Positions 1 through 8,710 of a stretch of DNA of 64,000 bases are shown one piece after another; positions within the stretch are counted from its first letter, which is position 1, and the number at the start of each line of letters is the position of its first letter. The notes below the pieces were generated by a model, which saw nothing but the letters and a program-made list of their open reading frames with translations, did not search any database and was not told the DNA's origin. The stretch spans positions 33,276 through 97,275 of the forward strand of contig CACEEJ010000002.1 of assembly GCA_902558545.1 (NCBI GenBank), in the 5' to 3' direction. The DNA comes from an uncultured Pelagibacteraceae bacterium (GTDB taxonomy: Bacteria > Pseudomonadota > Alphaproteobacteria > Pelagibacterales > Pelagibacteraceae). A program made the translations under genes and the position numbers.

Positions 1-44
1 CTTTTTTCTTATCTTTTAAAAAGTTGATGATAGAAGCTTAATGA

Positions 45-1121
45 ATGATTAAACATCAAATCAAATCTTATCTAGAAAATGCTAAGCAAGTATTTTCAAT
101 TAAATTTATTTCTGTTCTGATAATTTCTTTTCCTAGCGCAATTATTGCTGACTATTTTAATATTCCTTTAGCTTGGTTTTTGGGACCTATGATTGTTACT
201 TCAATTGCTGCTTTATCAGGTCTAAAAATCATTATGCCTAAAATAGTATTAAGTTTTATCTTGATAATTTTAGGTTTGCATATTGGAAATTACATAGACC
301 AAAATCTATTTAATCAAATGCTTGATTGGATTTGGACTTCATTAATTATGTTAATCTATATAATTATTTGTATTTTAGTTGTTGCTAAATACCTTCAAAA
401 ATTTGCAAGTTATGGTGAAAAAGCCTCAATATTTTCAGCAGCACCTGGTGCACTGGGTCCTTTAATGATTTTAGCAGAAAATGAAAAAACAGATTTATCT
501 CAAGTTGCAACTTCTCACTTAATTAGATTAATAATCATAATAACTGTCATTCCATTTATTATAGTTAATAATACTGACAACAATGTTTTGTTAAATGATG
601 ACTTCAATTATTTCGCTCAAAATCATTTAAATTTAATTTTACTTATTATTGCATCTTTGTTTTTTATTTTTGTTTTTGATAAAATTAGAATTCCTGCAGC
701 TTTACTATCTGGAACATTATTTGCGAGTGGTTTGTTACAAATTGCAGATATAGCATCATATAAATTACCAGATGATACGGTAAATTTTTGTCTACTAATA
801 CTTGGCTCTTCAGTTGGTTGTAGGTTTGCTGAAAAAACTGTTAAAGAGATAGCTAATAATTCTCTTCATAGTATTGTAGCTACTACTATTTTGGTAGTAT
901 TAGGTTTAGCTGCAGCCTATATTGCAACATTTTTTGTTGAGACAAATATTTTAACTCTAATTTTATCTTTTAGTCCTGGTGGAATTTATGAGGTTGCAGT
1001 TATAGCAATTGCATTTGATTTAGACCCAGATTTTGTTGCTTTTCACCATATAATAAGATTACTTTTCATACTTTTCACAGTTCCTGTATTTTTAAGAATA
1101 ATTGAAAAAATTAAGAAATAA
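45..1121 (+). CDS. AbrB-family membrane protein (putative transporter)
   Basis: This is a 358-residue integral membrane protein with about ten hydrophobic segments in two similar halves. Each half carries a glycine/proline motif, SAAPGALGPL near residue 130 and SFSPGGIYEV near residue 310, and these repeats are the mark of the AbrB duplication family (PF05145). Databases sometimes label the family ammonia monooxygenase, which is misleading because it has no metal-site or Amo subunit features. The start is the ATG at 45; an ATG at 41 is in another frame and stops after three codons. It runs convergently into the GT9 gene with an 11-base overlap. The substrate is unknown and transport is inferred from topology only. 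Confidence 0.8.
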   Translation: MIKHQIKSYLENAKQVFSIKFISVLIISFPSAIIADYFNIPLAWFLGPMIVTSIAALSGLKIIMPKIVLSFILIILGLHIGNYIDQNLFNQMLDWIWTSLIMLIYIIICILVVAKYLQKFASYGEKASIFSAAPGALGPLMILAENEKTDLSQVATSHLIRLIIIITVIPFIIVNNTDNNVLLNDDFNYFAQNHLNLILLIIASLFFIFVFDKIRIPAALLSGTLFASGLLQIADIASYKLPDDTVNFCLLILGSSVGCRFAEKTVKEIANNSLHSIVATTILVVLGLAAAYIATFFVETNILTLILSFSPGGIYEVAVIAIAFDLDPDFVAFHHIIRLLFILFTVPVFLRIIEKIKK

Positions 1122-2052
1122 TTTCAGAAAGTCTTTCAAAAACTTTTTCTGCTGAAAGTTTAGATAATTCAGGAGCTTGTATTGCTTTAAAATTTTCCCT
1201 TTCGATACTTACTTTAAAAGGAGTTGTATGAGATCCAAATAAAGCAATTCCTTTGGATCCTAAGTGTGCTGTCATATGTGCTGGTCCAGTATCGTTTGCA
1301 ATAACAAATGAACTATCTTTAATTAATGATGCTAACTGAGAAATATCTAAAGCTTTACCATTATCTAAAACACAAAGTGCATCAATACTTGATACTTCTT
1401 TAATTTCACTTGGCCCAGGTGCAATTACTACTTTAAATTTGTTATCTGACTTTTCATTAATCATAGCAATTAACTCATTATAATAAGGCCATTTTTTTGA
1501 AGTTAAATGAGGTGAGCAAAATGGAAAAAGAAGAATATATTTATCTAATTGATGGTGATTTTTTATTTGAGATATGTCAGTTGTGCTCCATGAAAAATCA
1601 GGTTTTAAAGTATGATTTGTATTTATGCCTGAACTTTTTAATTGATAATCAAATCTAGACAAAACAGATTCTTTATCAAAATCTTCTTTTGTAGTTCCTT
1701 CGGGTAATGTTGTATCAGTAGATGACCAAGTATCTTTTGTTGCTTTTGGAAATAAAATTTTTTTATAAAAAGCTGTTCTACTTGAGTTCTGTAGATCATA
1801 AACTCTAGAAAAATTATATTTTTTTATGTTTTTCATTAATGAATATAAGTAAATTAGGTTCAGTCTTGATAATCTCTTATCTAAAATTACATCAGAAATA
1901 TGTGGATTTTTTTTAAATAAATCAAAATACGGTTTGGTTGTTAGTAAATAAATTTCATCTTCTTTGTGATTCTCAGAAATATCTTGAATTGCACCACAAG
2001 CTTGAGCTATATCACCTAAAGATCCATGTTTAATGATTAAAATATTAGACAT
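1111..2052 (-). CDS. Glycosyltransferase family 9 (heptosyltransferase-like)
   Basis: The 313-residue protein has the two-domain GT-B layout of ADP-heptose:LPS heptosyltransferases. The N-terminus reads ILIIKHGSLGDIAQA, the GDI motif of the acceptor-side loop. The C-terminal half has ANDTGPAHMTAHLGSKGIAL, the donor-binding signature of GT9. Its likely role is adding a sugar to lipid A core or a related surface glycan at the cytoplasmic face of the inner membrane. It is divergent from the DUF6165 gene across only 32 bases. The exact sugar cannot be read from sequence, and SAR11-type cells have unusual outer surfaces, so heptose is only a family-based guess. Confidence 0.85.
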   Translation of the reverse strand: MSNILIIKHGSLGDIAQACGAIQDISENHKEDEIYLLTTKPYFDLFKKNPHISDVILDKRLSRLNLIYLYSLMKNIKKYNFSRVYDLQNSSRTAFYKKILFPKATKDTWSSTDTTLPEGTTKEDFDKESVLSRFDYQLKSSGINTNHTLKPDFSWSTTDISQIKNHHQLDKYILLFPFCSPHLTSKKWPYYNELIAMINEKSDNKFKVVIAPGPSEIKEVSSIDALCVLDNGKALDISQLASLIKDSSFVIANDTGPAHMTAHLGSKGIALFGSHTTPFKVSIERENFKAIQAPELSKLSAEKVFERLSEIIS

Positions 2053-2084
2053 ATTATTAACAATTTAACATAGTATTAAATTTA

Positions 2085-2474
2085 ATGAATAAAATTATAG
2101 TAGAAGTATCTGTAGGTGAGCTTTTAGACAAAATTTCAATCTTGGAAATTAAAAAAGAAAAAATTAAAGACCCTGAAAAACTAAAATTTATATCAAATGA
2201 ACATTCGATTCTTAAAAATCAATTAGAAAAAAATGTTAAATCTGACGATAAACTAGATAAATTATTCCAAGATTTAAAAGAAATTAATTCCAAGTTGTGG
2301 GTTATAGAAGATGAAAAAAGAGATTGTGAAAAAAATAAGGACTTTGGTGATAAATTTATAAAATTATCTAGAGATGTTCATTTTTTAAATGATGATAGAG
2401 CAAAAATAAAATTAGAAATTAATAATCACACTGGATCAAGTATTAAAGAAATTAAAGAATATACTAGCTACTAA
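2085..2474 (+). CDS. DUF6165-type small charged helical protein
   Basis: This 129-residue protein is highly charged and predicted almost entirely helical, rich in Lys, Glu and Asp. The opening IIVEVSVGELLDKISILEIK resembles the DUF6165 family as I recall it. There is no signal peptide, membrane segment or catalytic motif. Members often sit beside glycosyltransferases, and here the gene is divergent from a GT9 gene, so a part in surface glycan assembly is plausible but unproven. Its 3' end overlaps the convergent dioxygenase gene by 11 bases. The function is unknown. Confidence 0.7.
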   Translation: MNKIIVEVSVGELLDKISILEIKKEKIKDPEKLKFISNEHSILKNQLEKNVKSDDKLDKLFQDLKEINSKLWVIEDEKRDCEKNKDFGDKFIKLSRDVHFLNDDRAKIKLEINNHTGSSIKEIKEYTSY

Positions 2475-3252
2475 AAACTTTAGGAAACCAATCATCTCTC
2501 ATCAAATCTCCCGTTTTTAAATTAATTCCATCAAATGGAGGTGAAGTTGGCCCTCCTCTATCAATATATTTTACATCATCTCCTATAAATCGCATCGAAA
2601 ATGCTCTTCGTGATTTAGAAGAATTGTTTCCTGTTGAACCATGTACAATTTTAAAATTAAATAAAACAGCATCACCCAAACTTAATTCTGGAATTAAAAT
2701 ATTTTCTTCAAATTCTTTTAATGGCGGTAAATCCATGAAAGAACTATCATCATCATACCAAGATTGGTTATTTGACCATTTTGTAGGTCTAATTAACTTT
2801 GGCCATTTGTGAGATCCTAAAATTAATTTAAGATTATTTTTCAGATTAACTTCATCTAATGGAATCCAAAAACTTCCAGTATCGTTTCCATCAACACAGT
2901 AATAAGGCATATCTTGGTGCCATGGAGTTTCTTTATGGGTACCTGGATCCTTTATAAAAATGTGTTCATGAAAAATTTGAGTAGATTTAGAATTAGTTGC
3001 TTCTGCAACTATTTGAGCTCCCAGTGAATTATATAAGCAATCCTTAAATTCTTCTATCCTTTCCCAGTTGCAATAATCCTCAAAAAATCTTCCTTTATCA
3101 CTACTTACATTTTCTCTACCGTGCTTACTTGGATTATCTAATACTTTTTGAAATCCTTTTCTAAGTGGTTCAATCCAATCTTTAAATATATCCTTAATTA
3201 TTATTACACCATCGTTTTGATAATCATTAATTTGTTTGTCTGATAAAAACAT
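2464..3252 (-). CDS. Phytanoyl-CoA dioxygenase (PhyH)-family Fe(II)/2-oxoglutarate oxygenase
   Basis: The 262-residue protein has the double-stranded beta-helix iron triad of the PhyH family: WHQD supplies His112 and Asp114, and IVHGSTGN supplies the distal His205. An Arg (SRR, about ten residues further on) is placed to bind 2-oxoglutarate. Such enzymes hydroxylate an unactivated carbon of a small substrate, which cannot be identified here. It lies 2 bases upstream of the amino-acid permease genes on the same strand and may be co-transcribed with them, so an imported amino acid derivative is a possible substrate. That link is inference. Confidence 0.8.
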   Translation of the reverse strand: MFLSDKQINDYQNDGVIIIKDIFKDWIEPLRKGFQKVLDNPSKHGRENVSSDKGRFFEDYCNWERIEEFKDCLYNSLGAQIVAEATNSKSTQIFHEHIFIKDPGTHKETPWHQDMPYYCVDGNDTGSFWIPLDEVNLKNNLKLILGSHKWPKLIRPTKWSNNQSWYDDDSSFMDLPPLKEFEENILIPELSLGDAVLFNFKIVHGSTGNNSSKSRRAFSMRFIGDDVKYIDRGGPTSPPFDGINLKTGDLMRDDWFPKVFSS

Positions 3253-3254
3253 TT

Positions 3255-3932
3255 TTATTGCTGAAAGCTGTACTTTTTTTCCAAATATTTAATCACATTA
3301 TGAATAATAAAGGTCATGAACAAATAAATTCCACCAGCAACAATAAATACTTCTATTGGTTTAAAAGTTGTTGAAATTATATATTTAGCAACACCTGTTA
3401 AATCCATTAGAGTAACTGTACTTGCAAGTGAAGTGCCTTTCATCATTAATATTATTTCATTTCCATATGCTGGAAGTGATTGTCTTATCGCAATTGGAAT
3501 TTGAATTTTATAAAAAATTATTTTGTTTGATATTCCTAAACTTTTTCCAGCTTCAATAATACCTGGTTTTATTGTTTGAAAAGCTGATCTTAAAATTTCA
3601 GAAGTATATGCGCCAGTATTTAAAGTAAATGCTATTATTGCACACCAGTAAGGTTCTTTTAAAATAACCCATAGAAATGTTGTTCTTAAATATTCGATTT
3701 GTCCTAACCCAAAATAAATTATAAAAATTTGGACCAGTAATGGTGTTCCTCTAAATATGTATGAATAGCCATAAGCAAATTTATTGATAAATATATTTTT
3801 ATTTAATCTTAAAATTGCAAAGAACAGACCTAGGAATAACCCAAAAAATAATGATGCGGATAATAATTTTAAGGTAATTACTGTTGCTCCTAAAAGTTTG
3901 GGGAAACTAGTGATCATTAAATCAAAATCCAT
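3255..3932 (-). CDS. Polar amino acid ABC transporter permease (HisM/GlnP type)
   Basis: This 225-residue permease has about five membrane segments and the cytoplasmic EAA loop (EAGKSLGISNKIIFYKIQIP) that docks the ATPase. The N-terminal motif FRGTPLLVQIF is the hallmark of polar amino acid uptake permeases. Its stop-start junction with the upstream permease overlaps by one base, so the two are translationally coupled. Together with the neighbouring permease and binding protein it would form a His/Gln-type importer. No ATP-binding subunit is encoded next to it in this window, so one must be supplied from elsewhere. Confidence 0.88.
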   Translation of the reverse strand: MDFDLMITSFPKLLGATVITLKLLSASLFFGLFLGLFFAILRLNKNIFINKFAYGYSYIFRGTPLLVQIFIIYFGLGQIEYLRTTFLWVILKEPYWCAIIAFTLNTGAYTSEILRSAFQTIKPGIIEAGKSLGISNKIIFYKIQIPIAIRQSLPAYGNEIILMMKGTSLASTVTLMDLTGVAKYIISTTFKPIEVFIVAGGIYLFMTFIIHNVIKYLEKKYSFQQ

Positions 3933-4624
3933 TAATACCCCCTACTATACCTAACTTCTAACTTGTTAATTAATTTCATACTCATGTAAGTAAGCAAAAG
4001 ATATAAAACGGCAGCAAATGAATAGAAGAATAATGGATCTCTAGTAGATCCTGCAGCAATATAAGATTGTCTCATTATTTCAACTAATCCTGTAACTGAA
4101 ATTAGAGAAGTGTCTTTTAAAGTTATTTGCCAAACATTACTTAAATTTGGAATAGCTAACCTTAGCATTTGAGGTAAAATTATTTTATAAAATTGCCCAA
4201 ACTTATTTATTCCAAGTACCTTTGCAGCTTCAAATTGACCTTTGTCTATTGATTGAATTGCTCCCCGAAATACTTCTGTTGAATAAGCTCCAGAAATAAT
4301 ACCAATAGCCATTGCACCTGTAATGAATGCATTTATTTCTATATATTCATAATAACCAAAAATAGAAGCTACATACATAATGGCTCCACTTCCTCCAAAA
4401 AAGAAAAGGTATATTACTAGTAATTCGGGCACTCCTCGAATAACTGTTGTATAGAAATTCCCGATTAAATTTAAAGTTTTATATTTTGAAAGTTTTAAAG
4501 GAGTAAAAATTAATGCAAAAAGAAAACCAACTAACATTGCTGTAATCGATACAGCAATTGTCATTAGGGTTGCGTAAAATAATTCATCACCCCAACCTGT
4601 TTTACCAAATGCTAGAAGTTCCAT
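3932..4624 (-). CDS. Polar amino acid ABC transporter permease (HisQ type)
   Basis: The 230-residue partner permease has the RGVPELLVIYLFFF motif near the N-terminal third and an EAA loop (EAAKVLGINKFGQFYKIILP). The spacing and motifs match HisQ/ArtQ-type subunits that pair with HisM-type proteins. It follows the binding-protein gene after 44 bases that hold a perfect 12-bp hairpin. It should be expressed from the same promoter but at a lower level if the hairpin acts as an attenuator or as a 3' stabiliser of the binding-protein message. Confidence 0.88.
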   Translation of the reverse strand: MELLAFGKTGWGDELFYATLMTIAVSITAMLVGFLFALIFTPLKLSKYKTLNLIGNFYTTVIRGVPELLVIYLFFFGGSGAIMYVASIFGYYEYIEINAFITGAMAIGIISGAYSTEVFRGAIQSIDKGQFEAAKVLGINKFGQFYKIILPQMLRLAIPNLSNVWQITLKDTSLISVTGLVEIMRQSYIAAGSTRDPLFFYSFAAVLYLLLTYMSMKLINKLEVRYSRGY

Positions 4625-4629
4625 ATAGA

Positions 4630-4656
4630 TTGGCGACTATATATTATAGTCGCCAA
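4630..4656 (-). terminator. Hairpin between amino-acid binding protein and permease genes
   Basis: TTGGCGACTATA and its exact complement are separated by 3 bases, giving a 12-bp stem. It lies between the end of the binding-protein gene (4669) and the start of the next permease (4624). No long U tract follows on the transcribed strand, so partial termination or protection of the upstream mRNA from 3' exonucleases is more likely than full termination. Confidence 0.75.
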
Positions 4657-4668
4657 ATCTAAAATAAA

Positions 4669-5520
4669 TTACATAGAAACGTCGTCGTTAAACCATTTGA
4701 TAGCTAGTTTACTAATAATTCCTTGTTTTCTAGCTTTATCAATTGCTTTATTAAAGTCTTTAAGAAGTTTGGCATCTCTTTTACCAATTGCATCATCTCC
4801 ACTTTGTCTAATACCAACACCTACACCGCCTCCAAAAGCACCACCTGAAAAATTAGGACCAACAGTAACGACTGCTTTTCCAGATGCCTCTGCATACTCT
4901 ATAAATGAAGCTTTTGCAGCTAATGCTACATCACATCTTCCTGATGTTAAATCTAAATTAACTTCATCTTGAGTTTTGTAAGTTCTTACATTTACACTTC
5001 CTACATCACCTGACTCTAAGAAGTTTTGGTGAATTGTTCCTGTTTGCGTACAAACAGTTTTTCCAGATAAAGCAGCTGTAATTGTTTTTAGTGCTTTTTT
5101 AACATCTGAAGAACTTCTATCCAAATTTATTGCAGCAGGAGTGTCCATGCCCTCTAGATTTGATCCTTTCATTACAGCAAGGGTAGCAGGTTCAGTCGCA
5201 TAACCTTGTGAAAAAGTAATTGTCTTTTGCCTTTCAGCGGTAATTGACATTCCAGCCATTATTGCATCAAACTTTCTCATTACTAGAGCTGGTATCATAC
5301 CATCCCAGTCTTGTTCAACGATTGTACACTCATACTTCATAATTGCACAAAGTTCTTGAGCAAGCTCTACCTCAAAACCAATAAGATTGCCTGAAGCATC
5401 TTTTGAATTCCATGGAGGGTAAGCTCCTTCAGTTCCAATTTTTATTTTTTCAGCAGAAACATTTCCTATGATAAATAAAGAAGCAAGAACTGTTAAAATA
5501 GTTTTTTTGAATATATTCAT
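4669..5520 (-). CDS. Periplasmic polar amino acid-binding protein (SBP_bac_3)
   Basis: The 283-residue protein has a cleavable signal peptide (about 23 residues ending VSA) followed by a family 3 solute-binding fold. IGTEGAYPPWN opens the mature protein, GFEVELAQELC follows, and DAIMAGMSIT is the ligand-loop motif of Lys/Arg/His/Gln binders. A stretch rich in Gly (GGAFGGGVGVGIRQ, about 225-240) is conserved in the amino acid clade. A clear Shine-Dalgarno (AAGGAGA) precedes the ATG. The ligand cannot be fixed from sequence; a basic or general polar amino acid is likeliest. It lies 59 bases downstream of the polyamine gene on the same strand. Confidence 0.88.
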   Translation of the reverse strand: MNIFKKTILTVLASLFIIGNVSAEKIKIGTEGAYPPWNSKDASGNLIGFEVELAQELCAIMKYECTIVEQDWDGMIPALVMRKFDAIMAGMSITAERQKTITFSQGYATEPATLAVMKGSNLEGMDTPAAINLDRSSSDVKKALKTITAALSGKTVCTQTGTIHQNFLESGDVGSVNVRTYKTQDEVNLDLTSGRCDVALAAKASFIEYAEASGKAVVTVGPNFSGGAFGGGVGVGIRQSGDDAIGKRDAKLLKDFNKAIDKARKQGIISKLAIKWFNDDVSM

Positions 5521-5579
5521 TATTTTCTCCTTTAATTAAGAAGAATTATTTCACAAATTTAAATAAGAAAAAAGAAAAA

Positions 5580-6620
5580 TTAGTGATTAATTGATGATGA
5601 AAAATTCCAAGAACAATCAAAACTAGGTATGTAAACTCTTGATAATTTTGCATTCCCAAAATTTTGATTAAAAACATTTAACCAATTTTCAACCTGATGT
5701 GGTTTTTTGTCTTGACTACCGACTTGAGCCGTTATAACTCCTTTGGGTTTTAAAATTCTGACTAATGAATCCATATTTTTTGCAGCTAAATCTATACAAA
5801 ATTGATCGTCATTTAAATCAACAAAAATATGATCATAAGTATCATCACCAACTGATTTAACACTTTCGAAAGCATCACCCCAAACACATTTTACTGAATT
5901 TTTTTCAGTTGCTTTTTTTCCAATATCTCCAAGGTGTTTATTACAAACATCTACAACTTCAGGATCAAGTTCGTACCAATCGATAAAGTTAAAATTTTTT
6001 GAAATACATTCTCTTGCTACTCCACCATCACCACCACCTATGATAGCAGCTCTTTCATTATCTTTGTTTAAATTTAAACCAGAACCTACAAAGGTTGAGC
6101 TGTATAAATGCTCATCAGTAGCAGCAACTTGTATCTCGCCATCTATAAATAAAGACTTACCAAATTGTTCTAAGTCTAAAATTTCAATATGCTGACCTAC
6201 TTTAGATTTAAAATCTTCTAAAACATCATTTACTACGTAAGATTTTTGTAAACCTGGTGAGCTATAAATATCATGATAAAGAGATTTTGTGTCTCTATTA
6301 AATTCTTTTTTAACTATTCTTTTATGTACAAATTCTTTTTTTATAATATCAATTGCAACTGATGGACTTACTTTACCACAAGTAAAGAAATCAAAACTAA
6401 TAATGCCTTTTTCAGGAAATGTATGAAAACTTATGTGGCTTTCAGCTAATAAAGCTAAAATTGTAAATCCTTGTGGTTCAAATTTATATTTTGAAATATT
6501 TAAAATTGTAACTTTTGCAGCTTTTGCAATTTCGTTAATCACTTTTTCAAAAACAGATGGATCATACTCTTTAGTAGTTCCAATTATATCAAGAGTTATA
6601 TGTTCTCCAACTTTGGTCAA
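5580..6620 (-). CDS. speDE: Fused S-adenosylmethionine decarboxylase - spermidine synthase
   Basis: This single 346-residue protein carries both enzymes needed to turn putrescine into spermidine. Residues 1-115 are a prokaryotic AdoMet decarboxylase proenzyme: Ser61 in the ESH motif would be the self-cleavage and pyruvoyl site, and His66 and Cys81 match the spacing of the processing and active residues (63/68/83 in the classical enzyme). Residues about 120-346 are a spermidine synthase with GGGDGG at 195-200 for decarboxylated AdoMet, YELDPEV for its ribose, and VDLND in place of the common DSxD active-site motif. The aldolase gene upstream ends 4 bases before it, so they form an operon. Activity produces methylthioadenosine, which mtnP and mtnA nearby can process. 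Confidence 0.9.
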   Translation of the reverse strand: MTKVGEHITLDIIGTTKEYDPSVFEKVINEIAKAAKVTILNISKYKFEPQGFTILALLAESHISFHTFPEKGIISFDFFTCGKVSPSVAIDIIKKEFVHKRIVKKEFNRDTKSLYHDIYSSPGLQKSYVVNDVLEDFKSKVGQHIEILDLEQFGKSLFIDGEIQVAATDEHLYSSTFVGSGLNLNKDNERAAIIGGGDGGVARECISKNFNFIDWYELDPEVVDVCNKHLGDIGKKATEKNSVKCVWGDAFESVKSVGDDTYDHIFVDLNDDQFCIDLAAKNMDSLVRILKPKGVITAQVGSQDKKPHQVENWLNVFNQNFGNAKLSRVYIPSFDCSWNFSSSINH

Positions 6621-6624
6621 TTTA

Positions 6625-7284
6625 TTATCCCTTTTTATAACCTTTAACTTTTTCTAATATTTTTTGCATTTCTGCAAAAGATAGATTCTTTGGTTGTCCA
6701 AGTTTTAGTGCAAGAAAGTATTGATGGCAAATATTTTCTAATTCTTGTGCAAGTTCAAATGCCTTGCTTAAAGTTTCTCCAAATGCAATCTGACCGTGAT
6801 TTGCCATTAAACATGCTTTCCTATTTTCAAGAGCTTTAATTATATTGTTGGATAATTCTTTTGTACCAAAAGTTGCATATTCTGCACACTTAATATCCTC
6901 ACCACCCATTAATGCTATCATGTAATGGAAAGGTGGTATTGGTTTCCTGTGAGTTGAAATTGCAGTAGCATGAGTCGAATGAGCATGAACTATAGCTTTT
7001 GCCTCTCTTTTACTTTTATAAATGTCCTGATGAAATCTCCATTCAGAAGATGGGTTTAATCCAGAATTAAAAATTTTTAGGAAATCATATTCCTTTTCAT
7101 TTGATAAAAAGACTATGTCTTCTTCTTTTAAGTTTTCATATTTAATTCCAGATGGAGTAATATAAAATCCATCTTCGCCGTCTATTTGGGCTCTAACAGA
7201 AATGTTACCTGATCTTAAAGGGGATAAATTAGTACTATTAAGCCTTTTTGAAAATTCAATAACTTCTAGCTTTTTGTTGTTCAT
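6625..7284 (-). CDS. Class II aldolase/adducin family; candidate methylthioribulose-phosphate aldolase
   Basis: I place the start at 7284 (MNNKKLEV), because the longer open frame adds an implausible Cys-rich leader reaching into the divergent gene's upstream region; the product is 219 residues. Zinc ligands of the family are visible in HAHST (two His) and ANHG (third His), and the Glu in SSEWRFH is placed as the catalytic acid of fuculose-phosphate aldolases. It is directly upstream of the AdoMetDC-spermidine synthase gene with a 4-base gap. That link, with mtnP and mtnA in the same window, favours cleavage of 5-methylthioribulose-1-phosphate to DHAP and methylthioacetaldehyde. MtnB-type dehydratase is the main alternative; fuculose-phosphate aldolase is less likely. 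Confidence 0.75.
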   Translation of the reverse strand: MNNKKLEVIEFSKRLNSTNLSPLRSGNISVRAQIDGEDGFYITPSGIKYENLKEEDIVFLSNEKEYDFLKIFNSGLNPSSEWRFHQDIYKSKREAKAIVHAHSTHATAISTHRKPIPPFHYMIALMGGEDIKCAEYATFGTKELSNNIIKALENRKACLMANHGQIAFGETLSKAFELAQELENICHQYFLALKLGQPKNLSFAEMQKILEKVKGYKKG

Positions 7285-7340
7285 ATAAAAAATACTTGAT
7301 TTTAAAGCTGATAAATAACAAACTATACAAAAAATAAAAC

Positions 7341-8702
7341 ATGTCAGATACAATTAAATATTTTTTAGAAGAAAGCAAAATGCCAAAAACTTGGTATAAT
7401 ATTGCTGCAGACCTTCCTAAGCCTCTAGATCCAGTTTTACATCCAGGAACTCTTAAACCTATAGGTCCAGACGATTTAGCACCATTGTTTCCAATGGCTT
7501 TAATTGGACAAGAAGTTTCTCAAGATAGAGAAATTGAGATACCTGAACCAGTTAGAAATATTTATAAACAATGGAGACCTTCTCCACTTTACAGAGCAAG
7601 AAAATTAGAAAAACATTTAGATACACCTGCAAAAATTTATTACAAGTATGAGGGTGTAAGTCCTTCAGGTAGTCACAAACCTAATACAGCTGTTGCACAG
7701 GCATTTTATAATAAAGAAGAAGGTACAAAAAAAATAACTACCGAGACTGGTGCTGGGCAATGGGGAACTTCACTTGCTTTTGCATGTAAACTTTTTGGAA
7801 TAGAGTTAGATGTTTATATGGTTAAAGTTAGTTTTGAACAAAAACCATATAGAAAATTAGTAATGCAAACATATGGTGCAAGATGTGTTGCAAGTCCATC
7901 AAATGAAACTGATAGTGGAAAAGCTATTTTAACAAAAGACCCTAGCAACACTGGTAGCTTAGGTATTGCTATTTCTGAGGCGGTTGAGATGGCTGCAAAA
8001 AATCCTGATACCAAATATGCGCTTGGTAGTGTTTTAAATCATGTTCTAATGCATCAAACGATTGTTGGTAATGAGGCGTTACTTCAAATGGAAATGGCTG
8101 ATGATTACCCAGATATTTTAGTTGGTTGTACAGGTGGTGGAAGTAATTTTTCAGGTTTAGTTTTTCCATTCATAGGTAAAAATTTTAGAGAAGGAAAAAA
8201 TACAAGAGTAATAGCTTGTGAACCAAAATCTTGTCCTTCACTAACAAAAGGTAAATTTGTTTATGATTTTGGTGATACAGGAAGATTAACACCATTAATG
8301 AAAACACATACTTTAGGATCTCAATTTATTCCTCCAGCAACACACTCTGGAGGGTTAAGATATCATGCTATGGCTCCAATGGTTAGTCATCTAAAAGAGA
8401 TAGGTGCAATCGAAGCAAAAGCATATGGTCAAAAAGAATGTTTTGAAGCAGGAGTAAGTTTTGCAAGAACTGAAGGCATAGTTCCTGCTCCCGAAGCAAC
8501 TCATGCTGTTAAAGGTGCAGTTGATGCAGCATTAGAATGTAAAAAGAATGGAGAGTCTAAATCAATTCTCTTTAACCTTTGTGGACATGGTCACTTTGAT
8601 ATGAAAGCTTACGGTGATTTCTTCGAAGGAAATTTAGCTGAAGATAAATTTGATCAAGCAAGTGTTGATAAAGCTTTGGAAGAATTACCAAAAATTGCTT
8701 AA
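7341..8702 (+). CDS. trpB2: TrpB2-type tryptophan synthase beta-like PLP enzyme
   Basis: The 453-residue protein belongs to the TrpB2 branch (TIGR01415), which is longer than TrpB1 and usually lacks a partner TrpA. The PLP lysine is in SGSHKPNTA, the phosphate cup is GCTGGGSNFSG, and the substrate loop ETGAGQWG is intact. It would condense indole or an indole precursor with serine in the cytoplasm, or perform a related beta-replacement. I kept the ATG at 7341 because the N-terminus through NIAADLP is conserved in this clade; ATG 7380 is an alternative. It is divergent from the aldolase gene and followed after 8 bases by the DUF1015 gene. No trpA, trpC or trpF lies nearby. Confidence 0.85.
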   Translation: MSDTIKYFLEESKMPKTWYNIAADLPKPLDPVLHPGTLKPIGPDDLAPLFPMALIGQEVSQDREIEIPEPVRNIYKQWRPSPLYRARKLEKHLDTPAKIYYKYEGVSPSGSHKPNTAVAQAFYNKEEGTKKITTETGAGQWGTSLAFACKLFGIELDVYMVKVSFEQKPYRKLVMQTYGARCVASPSNETDSGKAILTKDPSNTGSLGIAISEAVEMAAKNPDTKYALGSVLNHVLMHQTIVGNEALLQMEMADDYPDILVGCTGGGSNFSGLVFPFIGKNFREGKNTRVIACEPKSCPSLTKGKFVYDFGDTGRLTPLMKTHTLGSQFIPPATHSGGLRYHAMAPMVSHLKEIGAIEAKAYGQKECFEAGVSFARTEGIVPAPEATHAVKGAVDAALECKKNGESKSILFNLCGHGHFDMKAYGDFFEGNLAEDKFDQASVDKALEELPKIA

Positions 8703-8710
8703 TTTAAAAA

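Noticed and set aside
45-1121. Ammonia monooxygenase annotation for the AbrB-type protein
   Set aside because: The sequence is a duplicated membrane AbrB family protein; nothing resembles AmoA, AmoB or AmoC, so the enzyme name is a database carry-over.
6625-7353. Longer start of the class II aldolase at 7353
   Set aside because: The added 23 residues are hydrophobic and Cys-rich, unlike the family, and reach into the divergent gene; ATG 7284 fits the family N-terminus.
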